Positions 56,798 through 64,000 of a stretch of 64,000 nucleotides of DNA are shown here, piece by piece. The stretch is from assembly GCA_038748065.1 (NCBI GenBank), contig JBCDJG010000006.1, forward strand, positions 62,001 to 126,000. Reading direction: 5' to 3'. Numbering within the stretch: the stretch's first letter is position 1; the number at the start of each line of letters is the position of its first letter. The position numbers and the translations under genes were made by a program. Origin of the DNA: JBCDJG01 sp038748065. Lineage in GTDB: Bacteria; Pseudomonadota; Gammaproteobacteria; Pseudomonadales; Halieaceae. A model generated the notes under the pieces. It was not told the DNA's origin and ran no database searches. It saw nothing but the letters and a program-made list of their open reading frames with translations.

Positions 56798-58945
56798 ATG
56801 CAAGGTTGTTTGCCGTTTTCTCATAAAGCGCTCACGCGTGCCGTGAAGTTGTCGATGCTTGTGTCGAGCCTTGGACTGGCTCCCGTTGTTGCGGTCACTG
56901 TCTATGCCGATGAGCAGGGCGTTGCCGACAGTGAGCCGCAGGCGGGCGCTCTGTCGGAGAGTATGGAGGAGGTTATCGTCAGGGGGTCTTACTCCAGTAA
57001 AAAGGTCGATCTTGGCTTATGGAATGTGCCGGTGAGGGAGATACCGCAGTCCCTGACGGTTATCACCGCGCAGACCATCAAAGACCAGAACATGCAGAAC
57101 CTGGGCGATGCGCTGCGCAGCGCGACGGGTGTCACGGTGCAGAGCTTCGGCTCGGGCACGGCTGGATTCCTCATCCGCGGTTTCTCGACCAACACGGTAA
57201 GCGTCGACGGGGTCCGCACGTCCTCCTCGTCCCGCGGCACGCATGGGCATGGCACTCTCGACTTGAATGCCTTTGATAGTGTCACGGTTATGCGTGGCCC
57301 TTCGGGTTTGCTGGAAGGCGCGGGTGAGCCTGGCGGCTACATTAATATGGCACGCAAGCGCGCCAGCAGCGAGCGCTCGGTCACGCTGTCGGGCTTCGCT
57401 CATTCCTGGCCCGGCTACCGGGTAGGCGTGGATGCCACCGGTGGGCTGAACGGCGATGGCAGCCTGCGCGGTCGCATGTCCTTGGCCTACGAGGATTCAG
57501 ACTCCTTCATCGAAGAGGTGGAGACGGAGAAGTCGCTGGCCTACGCCACCTTGGAGTACGACATTACGACACGGCTGTCGCTGGCTGCCGGTATGATTTA
57601 TGAAGACGTTAATGTGCTGCCTGATGTCGGAGTACCCACGCTCATTGACGGCTTTGCGGATATCGACCGTGACCTGTACACCGGGTCACCATTCAACAGC
57701 AAAAACAGTGACTTCAGCCGGCAGTTTGTGGAAGCCAAGTATGTTTTCGACAACGATATCCAACTGGTCGCAACCGTGACCAATACCAGTGCCGACTTTG
57801 ATTACCTGCTCAACTATACCGTGAGCCCCATCAATCCGGATACGGGGCTGGCCAGCCGCATTCTTATCAGCCGGGAAGCTGACCTGTCTGAGCAGAGCTT
57901 TGACGTGCATGCTGCCATACCTTTCACCTTTGCTGAGCGTGGCCATTCGCTCATTCTTGGGCTCAACGGTCTGAATCGGGAAGACGATCAGATCAGCCTC
58001 GGCTCTGGCGGCTACCCCGCTGTGAACGTATTCAACCCCAGACTGACGGAGAACCCCAACCCCTTGGACACGCTGGTGGAGTTCCCCGGTGTGCTGCAAG
58101 ATACGGAAGAGTTGGGCTTCTACATCAAGAGCACATTGGCAGTGACGGACGCGACTAAACTCATTCTGGGGGCGCGCTACACTTTCAACTGGGAGACCGA
58201 AAACGAGGTTTCCTCTGCCGAGGTCAGCGACGAAGTTACGCCCTATGTTGGCCTTGTTTATGACCTGAACAATTCCATGAGCCTTTACGTCAGCTACGCG
58301 GAGTCTTTCGCACCGCAGACCGCTACCGACTCCGACTTCGAGGTGCTCGACCCGCGCACCGGTGAGCAGTATGAAATTGGCCTCAAGGGCGAGCTTTACG
58401 AAGGCCGCGGTAACTACCATTTGGCAGCCTATGAGCTGAAGGATGTGGGCGGCGCGATCATGGATCTGGAGAACCCGCAGTTCTCTGTGGCAGGCGGGGA
58501 AATTCTGGTACGCGGTTTTGAGGCGGAGATCTCGGGCACCGTCAGCGAGAAGATTCAACTGCTGGCCGGCTATGCCTATACGGATACGGAGGTGACACGC
58601 TCCTTTACCTCTGAGCTGGAGGGTGTCGCCTCGTCACCGGCAACGCCGGAGCACAGCGTGAAGTTCTGGGGTAAGTATGATTTCAACCCCCAATGGTCAG
58701 CCGGCCTTGGCTTCGAATACAGCTCGGGTGCCTTCACGGCAGTTGGCAGCGATCCTCTTGAGCAGGGTGACTGGACCACCTTCTCGCTCATGGCCGCTTA
58801 CCAGCTGAATGACAGTACTCGCTTTGTGGCTAACGCGAAGAACATCACCGATGAAGAGTATTATGCCCGCGTGAGCGGCCCAGCCAGGCAGAATTACTTC
58901 GGAGATCCGCGCCGCTTCGAGGTCAGCGTGGAAAAGACCTTCTGA
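56798..58945 (+). CDS. TonB-dependent siderophore receptor (FhuE/FpvA-like)
   Basis: 715 aa from ATG 56798. A signal peptide ends near VYADEQ; TonB-box-like MEEVIVRGSY; plug features VPVREIPQSLTVITAQTIKDQ, LRSATGVTVQSFGSGTAGFLIRGF, FDSVTVMRGPSGLLEGAGEPGGYINM, typical of ferri-siderophore receptors; the barrel ends RRFEVSVEKTF. The open frame runs from 56648 but passes through the Fur-like region, so ATG 56798 (AGAGG upstream) is chosen. Iron repression is expected. No biosynthesis genes flank it, consistent with use of exogenous siderophores. Confidence 0.93.
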   Translation: MQGCLPFSHKALTRAVKLSMLVSSLGLAPVVAVTVYADEQGVADSEPQAGALSESMEEVIVRGSYSSKKVDLGLWNVPVREIPQSLTVITAQTIKDQNMQNLGDALRSATGVTVQSFGSGTAGFLIRGFSTNTVSVDGVRTSSSSRGTHGHGTLDLNAFDSVTVMRGPSGLLEGAGEPGGYINMARKRASSERSVTLSGFAHSWPGYRVGVDATGGLNGDGSLRGRMSLAYEDSDSFIEEVETEKSLAYATLEYDITTRLSLAAGMIYEDVNVLPDVGVPTLIDGFADIDRDLYTGSPFNSKNSDFSRQFVEAKYVFDNDIQLVATVTNTSADFDYLLNYTVSPINPDTGLASRILISREADLSEQSFDVHAAIPFTFAERGHSLILGLNGLNREDDQISLGSGGYPAVNVFNPRLTENPNPLDTLVEFPGVLQDTEELGFYIKSTLAVTDATKLILGARYTFNWETENEVSSAEVSDEVTPYVGLVYDLNNSMSLYVSYAESFAPQTATDSDFEVLDPRTGEQYEIGLKGELYEGRGNYHLAAYELKDVGGAIMDLENPQFSVAGGEILVRGFEAEISGTVSEKIQLLAGYAYTDTEVTRSFTSELEGVASSPATPEHSVKFWGKYDFNPQWSAGLGFEYSSGAFTAVGSDPLEQGDWTTFSLMAAYQLNDSTRFVANAKNITDEEYYARVSGPARQNYFGDPRRFEVSVEKTF

Positions 58946-59165
58946 TTGGCCGTGGTATGGGCAGACGGGGGACAGGTTAAGCCAGAAAGGCCGCTTGAGA
59001 AGACTGCTTGATCTATCAGAACTTGATATCCTCGCGCACCCCAGCCCAGCCCAGCGCGGCGTACCAACCGCGCGCGAAAATTATTACAGAACTAAAAGCC
59101 AGTCCTGATGAGCCCCCGGCTTGTCCATCAGGCAGGATGTATGTTGAGCAAAATGCCATAACTCA
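58946..59165. other. Gene-free stretch
   Basis: 220 nt between convergent genes. Only a short CCCAGCCCAGCCCAGCG run is notable; no ORF or strong terminator was seen. Confidence 0.4.
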
Positions 59166-59813
59166 TCAATTGCGATAGCCCCGGCGCAACCGCAGCAACC
59201 CTCGATAGCGCCATGCGCCAAAAAGTCCGAAGAGAACCATCATTGGCAGAATGTATCTGGGCAGGGGTACAGACGCCGGTAGGTTTCCAGCCCCGCGGAC
59301 CTGGAAGGCCACGGTGATATCGGTGGAATCGGCTATGTCGTCCTCCATGCCGTTTACAAGCAAGTCTGCGCGATTAGCAACTTCTGTGCTTTGGTTACGC
59401 CAATTGAACTGGCCAACCGCTGCTTCCGGCGGTATGTCGAATACGAATGAATTGTTTCCAGCGCTGTCCAGGATTGCTTCAAGTACGCCCTGGTCGTTAA
59501 AGGAAAAGAGCAGATCGCCGTTTACGCCCAGGATGCCTTCCAGCCCTTCGCCACCTCCATCAAATCCATCCCCCACTGAGCTGCTGATGCTCCATTGAAT
59601 GAGGTTGGCACCGCCATCTGCCGTGGCGTTATAGGTGGTGTTCGGAATGACGACGCTGATGTCGAACGTCAGTTCAAAGCTAAAGCCGCTGTCGCCGTCG
59701 CAATCTGACGGCTGTACGCAAACTGCCTCAAAGGTGATTGATTGAGCATTGGCTTGCACAGTCAGACCAAGGCATAACATGGCTATGCTAATAATTCGTA
59801 GAAAAACCGTCAT
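59166..59813 (-). CDS. Secreted protein with C-terminal sorting-like anchor (VP-TM-Arg tail)
   Basis: 215 aa, unrecognised core. A signal peptide (ISIAMLCLGLTVQANAQ) is followed by a beta-rich domain beginning with a disulphide-like pair (AVCVQPSDCDGD). The C-terminus is tripartite: SVPLPRY, a hydrophobic helix (ILPMMVLFGLFGAW) and a basic tail (RYRGLLRLRRGYRN). This is the architecture of PEP-CTERM/IPTL-CTERM-type surface sorting signals, although the motif differs from both. It lies directly downstream of the decayed TonB receptor fragment. Confidence 0.65.
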   Translation of the reverse strand: MTVFLRIISIAMLCLGLTVQANAQSITFEAVCVQPSDCDGDSGFSFELTFDISVVIPNTTYNATADGGANLIQWSISSSVGDGFDGGGEGLEGILGVNGDLLFSFNDQGVLEAILDSAGNNSFVFDIPPEAAVGQFNWRNQSTEVANRADLLVNGMEDDIADSTDITVAFQVRGAGNLPASVPLPRYILPMMVLFGLFGAWRYRGLLRLRRGYRN

Positions 59814-59819
59814 GCTATG

Positions 59820-60221
59820 TCACCTAAAAAAATGTGTGTGGAATCCTCGAACGTAGCATGCTCCCAAAATTGCGTCTACCGGTGGGCAGGAGGGGAAGTC
59901 ATCTACGTACATCCCTGAGGAACTTGCTTGCCCGCCGATATTGGTCACTCCGCGAATGCCAAACTTGGTATCCGCCTCATTACCGCGTTGCTGAAAGCCC
60001 AGGTTTGACGTTTTAACAGCTTAGTCAGCAAGTTCGGTGATACCTGTCCGGTCGATCAGGTCGGCGGTTAAAACAGTTGCGCTGACTGGTATTTCCTGCA
60101 GGGACTGTTCACGTTTCTGAGCGGTAACCACCACCTCCTCGAGTATCAGTGTCTGCCGGCCACTGGCAGATAGCGTTGTACATATGTTCAATAAAATATT
60201 GTGAAGGGTGCGCTGAGCCAA
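59820..60221 (-). pseudogene. TonB-dependent receptor, N-terminal remnant with internal stop
   Basis: The 66-codon frame at 60021-60221 reads LEEVVVTAQKREQSLQEIPVSAT and on to TGITELAD, the TonB box and start of a plug domain. It is cut by TAA (60021-60023). In the same frame beyond the stop the plug continues as LGFQQRGNEADTKFGIRGV and NIGGQASSSGMYVDDFP, a classic receptor plug sequence. Similarity then fades and the frame closes at TGA 59820-59822. The remaining 600 or so residues are missing, so this is a decayed gene. Confidence 0.85.
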
Positions 60222-60343
60222 ATGTGACGCAGCGGTGGAACAGGGAAGGTGAGGCGTTTAGCGGTTCGTCGTGCTGGGTAATGAGCAGAGCAGGGTGACC
60301 CTTACACGTCTCGCTGCTCGAAGGTCATCCACAGCTATGGATT

Positions 60344-61891
60344 CTATAGTAGCGGGCGTCCAACGCACTGCGATTGCATTGGCTCGCCGAGCAGCGACAG
60401 TATTGAGGGTGGAATATCGAACACGCTACCCCCTTCGATCACAGTGCCTGCAGATACCCCCGGGCCACAGGCGGTGAAATAGCCTCGGGGCCGATGCGTG
60501 CCGGCGCGATGAGGGTGATATCGGCCCAGATGGCCGAAGCGCGGTGACGCCAGCTCACGAAGAGATTCCTCGCTCCACTCCACGACCAGATCCGGCAGGG
60601 CAGCCAGGTGCTCGCCGGTTTGCTGCTCTGCAACGCGGCGTACCCGTCGTACTGCGGGCGTACCCGTGCTGGGGTCGTAAAGCTCCAGGAAGATATCTAC
60701 AAGCTCTGCTATCGTCTGTTGATACTCCTCCTCAAGCACTCGCCCGCCGGGCTCCCGGCCCCGCAAATTGATGCGCACAAAGCCGCCCTCGTCACTGGGC
60801 AAAGAAAAAGCCTTCATGTCCTGCCAGCGCTGTTGATCGTGAATCCTGCGCTGCCTTTCCATGCGAAGGCGTTTGCGCATGCCCTGCGACATCCTGTGCT
60901 TAACCTTGTCCCGCACGATGCCGGGCGTGAGTGTGTGAGCGGCTAGAAACAGCTTTGAGCGGGCTTGCTGGTATCGCGAAGTGTGGCCAGTGCCTTCAAT
61001 TGAGCTGTAGCGGCGCAGAAGCTCCGGCAGCAGTTCAGACACTTCGGAGTTTTCGTTCAAGCCCATTCCGTGCATTGCGCAGGAGATGAGGGTTGCATTG
61101 TCTGGCGCTGCCGCCCTGATAATGCCAATGCCGCGATCAACTTCCTGATACACCAGCCGCACCGCATCACGCAGTTCTGCCAGGTCGTGGCCGAGGCCTC
61201 GAGATTTGTCTCCCTCAAAAAAATGCATGAAGCGGTGACCAACAGAATGGGTCTCTGAAAAGACGTGAACAAATAGATCCCAGTCTTCCTGTTGCATGAG
61301 GTCAAGGCAGATGCGCGTACGAAGACGCACGGATTCGAGAAGTGCATGTAACAGTCGGCGGAAGTAGGCCGGGCTCTCTGTGATGTCTTCATCCAGTAGT
61401 GAGCCCTGATGGATGCCGTAGCGGCGCTTGAATTCAGCCACGAGTTCGGGTGGATCGGACCGAGGGTTGTCTGCCGGGCTCTTCGCGCCCCACTCCAGGA
61501 TCTGGATGCCATTGACGCCAGGGCAGGGCGAGACCTTCGGGACGTCGAAAATGCATGCGCGCAATTCGGGATTCGACAGCTGAGTCCACCATGGTTTTAT
61601 GCGCATGTGATCGTGAGCATTAGTCGCCATCAGCGTATAAGTGCTCGGCGCGAGTTGCATGTGGCTGTAGTAGCCATGATCTGAGGCGGTGGCGCCAGTG
61701 GCGAAGCTGGGCCACACCGAAAAGGAGTTAAAGTCGCGGATGCCGTCGAGCGAGGCCCAGACTCCTGCCTCTCGCACAGCCTGCAAATTTGGCAGCGTCC
61801 CATCTCTTGTCCAGCGGTCAATCAAGCCAAGGTCGCCGGCATCGACGCCTAACACGATCAGAGGACCTGGCGGGTTCAACGCGCTCTTCAT
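60344..61891 (-). CDS. Alkaline phosphatase-superfamily phosphodiesterase/hydrolase
   Basis: 515 aa from ATG 61891 (GGGAG upstream). The type I phosphodiesterase/nucleotide pyrophosphatase fold is suggested by LIVLGVDAGDLGLIDRW (metal Asp), SFSVWPSFATGATASDHGYYSH (nucleophile region), DLFVHVFSETHSVGHRFMHF and SCAMHGMG. The C-terminal 150 residues include PDLVVEWSEE and FGHLGRYHPHRAGTHRPRGYFTACGPGV, typical of AP-superfamily hydrolases. The substrate (nucleotide, glycan-phosphate or sulfate ester) is unknown. It is 4 nt after the glycosyltransferase stop, so the two are an operon. Confidence 0.82.
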   Translation of the reverse strand: MKSALNPPGPLIVLGVDAGDLGLIDRWTRDGTLPNLQAVREAGVWASLDGIRDFNSFSVWPSFATGATASDHGYYSHMQLAPSTYTLMATNAHDHMRIKPWWTQLSNPELRACIFDVPKVSPCPGVNGIQILEWGAKSPADNPRSDPPELVAEFKRRYGIHQGSLLDEDITESPAYFRRLLHALLESVRLRTRICLDLMQQEDWDLFVHVFSETHSVGHRFMHFFEGDKSRGLGHDLAELRDAVRLVYQEVDRGIGIIRAAAPDNATLISCAMHGMGLNENSEVSELLPELLRRYSSIEGTGHTSRYQQARSKLFLAAHTLTPGIVRDKVKHRMSQGMRKRLRMERQRRIHDQQRWQDMKAFSLPSDEGGFVRINLRGREPGGRVLEEEYQQTIAELVDIFLELYDPSTGTPAVRRVRRVAEQQTGEHLAALPDLVVEWSEESLRELASPRFGHLGRYHPHRAGTHRPRGYFTACGPGVSAGTVIEGGSVFDIPPSILSLLGEPMQSQCVGRPLL

Positions 61892-61895
61892 ATTC

Positions 61896-62843
61896 TCATG
61901 CTCCCGTTTGACTATCAGTCCTCGGGCCCGCTTCATTGGCGCGGCCAGCGCATGGGCTTTCACGCTCGCTAAAGGCAAAGCCACTTGCTACCGATTCTGC
62001 TGCGCCGATGCAGTAGAAGACCTTGGTGAAGTAAACCAGGGGCAGGTAGGGCAGGTATCGCCAGAACATTCTCTTTCTGTAAATCGCAGCGGTTACCCAG
62101 GCTGCAATCAGGGGGCTCAGCAGCCTTAGCAGCGATGCGCTTTGGGCCAGATGTGGGGTCGAGTAAAGATCGGCATATCGATGCCGTACTCTGATCCCGG
62201 CGGAGCCGGACTGGCGCCAGTGCCTGAGCAGCTCTCGCCAGCGCGTCCTTGCGGGCGTGTGCCGTACCTCCGCCGCCGGCTCAAATCTGAGGCTGATGCC
62301 AGCAAGGCGCATCTGTAAGGTCCAGTCTGCGTCCTCACCTGCCGCGCCGGGAAAAGACTCGTCCAGGTAACCGACCTTGTCGACGACCTCGCGCCGCACG
62401 CTCAAATTCAGAGTCGGAAGCAGGAAACGTTCACCCGCGGGTTGCCCCTGCATAAAATCGTGGAACATTGACACATTGTCGGCTTGTGCCAAGTAGTTCG
62501 CGCCATCCGGTATAACGCTGCCGCCAACAACCAGGGCACCCCTATCATGGGCGCGCAGATGTGAACTGAGCCAGTCCCTGGCGGGGATACAATCGGAATC
62601 TGTAAACGCCACAACACTTCCGATGCTGGCTTGTATGGCGCGGTTGCGGGCAGCAGCGGCGCATACTGGAGAGCCCGTATCGATAAATCTTAGCGCCGAC
62701 AGGCCGTCAGTAATACCGTGCTCATCCTGGCCCACAATGATGATCTCATCGGCGGGGCGGTCTTGCCTCATCACGGCGTCGAGCGTACGACGTAGTGTCA
62801 ACTCGTTTAATGTTGGAATGATGACGGAGACCGTGTGTCCCAC
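61896..62843 (-). CDS. Glycosyltransferase family 2
   Basis: 315 aa starting at GTG 62843 (GGAG 10 nt upstream). GT-A fold: VSVIIPTLNELTLRRTLDAVMRQ, then the DXD-type motif in VVAFTDSDCIPARDW and the acceptor-side GAAGEDADWTLQMRLAG (ED). Two hydrophobic segments near residues 225-275 (LLRLLSPLIAAWVTAAIY and FWRYLPYLPLVYFTKVFYCIG) suggest membrane association. It probably adds a sugar to a surface glycan or lipid; the sugar is unknown. It is cotranscribed with the phosphodiesterase. Confidence 0.88.
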   Translation of the reverse strand: MGHTVSVIIPTLNELTLRRTLDAVMRQDRPADEIIIVGQDEHGITDGLSALRFIDTGSPVCAAAARNRAIQASIGSVVAFTDSDCIPARDWLSSHLRAHDRGALVVGGSVIPDGANYLAQADNVSMFHDFMQGQPAGERFLLPTLNLSVRREVVDKVGYLDESFPGAAGEDADWTLQMRLAGISLRFEPAAEVRHTPARTRWRELLRHWRQSGSAGIRVRHRYADLYSTPHLAQSASLLRLLSPLIAAWVTAAIYRKRMFWRYLPYLPLVYFTKVFYCIGAAESVASGFAFSERESPCAGRANEAGPRTDSQTGA

Positions 62844-62871
62844 GTTACAGCTGCTCCATTCAGTGAGGCAA

Positions 62872-64000
62872 TCACCCCGGGGACACCTGGGCCTGTTCCG
62901 CTATCCATTCTGCCATGACATCCTCCAGCAAACCCAATGGCAGCGCCCCGTTTGAGAGTAAGGCCTCGTGGAAGGCACGCAAGTCGAATCGATCTTGCAG
63001 TGTGTTCTCAGCGGCCTGACGAATTCTCTGAATGGTCAGCTGCCCGATCATGTAGCCCGTGGCCTGGCCCGGCCACACAACATAGCGCTCAATCTCGCGC
63101 GTGACTTCGGCCTCTGTGGTACCGGTGTTGGCAATCATATAGTCAATGGCCTGCTCCCTGGTCCAGCGCTTGGCATGCAGTCCGGTATCGACGACCAAGC
63201 GCACGGCGCGATAGATCTGGTATTGCAATTGTCCCAGCCGGCCCAGGGGGTCGTCGTCATACAATCCCATGTCGTTAGCCGCCAGCCATTCGGCGTAGAG
63301 TGCCCATCCTTCCGCGTAGGCGTTGAAGTTGATGGCCTGGCGCAGAAGCGGAACGTCTTCGATGAGCTGCGCGGAGGAGATCTGAAAATGGTGGCCAGGC
63401 GCCGCCTCGTGATAGAGCAAGGAGGGTAAGGTCCAGCGAGGCGCCTCCGCAGTATCTTTGAGATTGATGTAAAACCTACCGGCGCGCGATCCGTCTAAAG
63501 CGGGCGATCGGTAATAGCCAAAGGCTGATGAGTCCTGTGCGTACGCTGGTACTCTAACGATATCGACGGGCTGGTGCGGGAGTGTCATGAAATAGTCGCC
63601 AGCCACGCCAATAACCTCCTTGTTTAACTCTTCGAGGTAGGCCAGTATCTCAGCGCGTCCCTGCTCTGTGTTGGCGAACAAATGTGTGGGGTCCTCCGTC
63701 AAACGGGTGATTCGCTCCTCCATGGAACCGGTCGTTAAACCGAGCTCGGCCAGAATGTCTTCAATCATCACACGAAGGCGCGCGACCTCGCTCAGGCCCA
63801 GCTTATGAATCTCGTCCGCGCTTATATCGGTCGTGGTGTTTGAGGCCAGCGCCGCTTTGTAGAGTTGTTCTCCGTCCGGCAGGCGCCAGAGCCCGGCATC
63901 GTGGCCTGCTTCGGGGATCATCTCCTCGTGCAGTGAGATTAGTGCTTCGAATCCCGGTAGCACCTCCGATGCGACCAGAGTCTGTGCTTCTTCGAGATAG
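62872..64000 (-). CDS. DUF885 family protein (5'-truncated by window edge)
   Basis: C-terminal 375 or so residues of a DUF885 protein, a family of roughly 550-600-aa, often exported, probable metallopeptidases. The zinc-site signature LYHEAAPGHHFQ (HExxH-like) is present, with INFNAYAEGWALYAEWLA and VDTGLHAKRWTREQAIDYM downstream, as in the family. The reading frame is open to the window end (upstream residues YLEEAQTLVASE), so the start lies outside. It is separated from the glycosyltransferase by 28 nt and could head the same operon. Confidence 0.9.
   Translation of the reverse strand, partial: YLEEAQTLVASEVLPGFEALISLHEEMIPEAGHDAGLWRLPDGEQLYKAALASNTTTDISADEIHKLGLSEVARLRVMIEDILAELGLTTGSMEERITRLTEDPTHLFANTEQGRAEILAYLEELNKEVIGVAGDYFMTLPHQPVDIVRVPAYAQDSSAFGYYRSPALDGSRAGRFYINLKDTAEAPRWTLPSLLYHEAAPGHHFQISSAQLIEDVPLLRQAINFNAYAEGWALYAEWLAANDMGLYDDDPLGRLGQLQYQIYRAVRLVVDTGLHAKRWTREQAIDYMIANTGTTEAEVTREIERYVVWPGQATGYMIGQLTIQRIRQAAENTLQDRFDLRAFHEALLSNGALPLGLLEDVMAEWIAEQAQVSPG

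Overview
The window is high-GC, gene-dense bacterial chromosome. The order Trm112 / HIT / alaS / lysC / csrA / tRNA-Ser(GCU), a Pseudomonas-type dapD beside dapE, greB, five TonB-dependent receptor genes (one of them decayed) and Fur-like boxes point to a free-living, probably marine, gammaproteobacterium. The gene set resembles Cellvibrionales/Halieaceae-like bacteria, but that family assignment is inference.

Layout. (1) 1-10.6 kb: housekeeping genes (arsC-like/dapD/dapE operon, gcvP, an Fe-S-type uracil-DNA glycosylase), an exported DUF1800/DUF1501 pair and a sulfotransferase-like protein. (2) 10.6-20 kb: an iron-responsive block. A Fur-like box at about 18.46 kb sits between a divergent lipoprotein di-heme peroxidase and a five-gene operon (imelysin, di-heme oxidoreductase, DUF1513, second imelysin, TonB receptor). 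(3) 20-27.5 kb: a crotonase, an AraC regulator, a siderophore-type TonB receptor with its own Fur-like box, and an operon of a flavin monooxygenase, a gluconate-dehydrogenase-subunit-3-like protein and a GMC oxidoreductase. (4) 27.7-41.7 kb: a catabolic island for an aromatic CoA thioester. It holds an OYE-type reductase, RidA, a cyclase-family hydrolase, a two-subunit 2-oxoacid:acceptor oxidoreductase (IorAB type), two overlapping MaoC genes, an acyl-CoA dehydrogenase, a crotonase, an SDR and a fused FAD monooxygenase/OYE protein of the 2-aminobenzoyl-CoA (salicylyl-CoA) class. A MarR regulator closes the island. Four copies of an 18-bp palindrome (arms TATTTTA/TAAAATA, 4-nt spacer) sit in its four promoter regions and define a regulon. 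(5) 41.7-46.2 kb: an unusual exported fusion (redoxin, cytochrome c, Cu-monooxygenase-like, EF-hand) and a large TonB receptor. (6) 46.3-52.8 kb: conserved housekeeping genes. (7) 52.8-64 kb: more variable DNA with tRNA-like scars and hairpins, a secreted beta-helix-like protein, a formyltransferase, an exported MTA/SAH-nucleosidase-like protein, a Fur-associated TonB receptor, a C-terminally anchored secreted protein, a TonB-receptor pseudogene, a phosphodiesterase/glycosyltransferase pair and a partial DUF885 protein.

The main proposal is that region 4 encodes a pathway in which a cyclase-family hydrolase opens a cyclic imide/lactam such as isatin to an aryl-glyoxylate. The IorAB pair would decarboxylate this oxidatively to an aryl-CoA (for example 2-aminobenzoyl-CoA). 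The fused monooxygenase/reductase would dearomatise it, RidA would help deaminate the enamine, and beta-oxidation-type enzymes would finish the job, all under one MarR repressor. The enzyme families and operators are visible in the sequence; the substrate is inferred.
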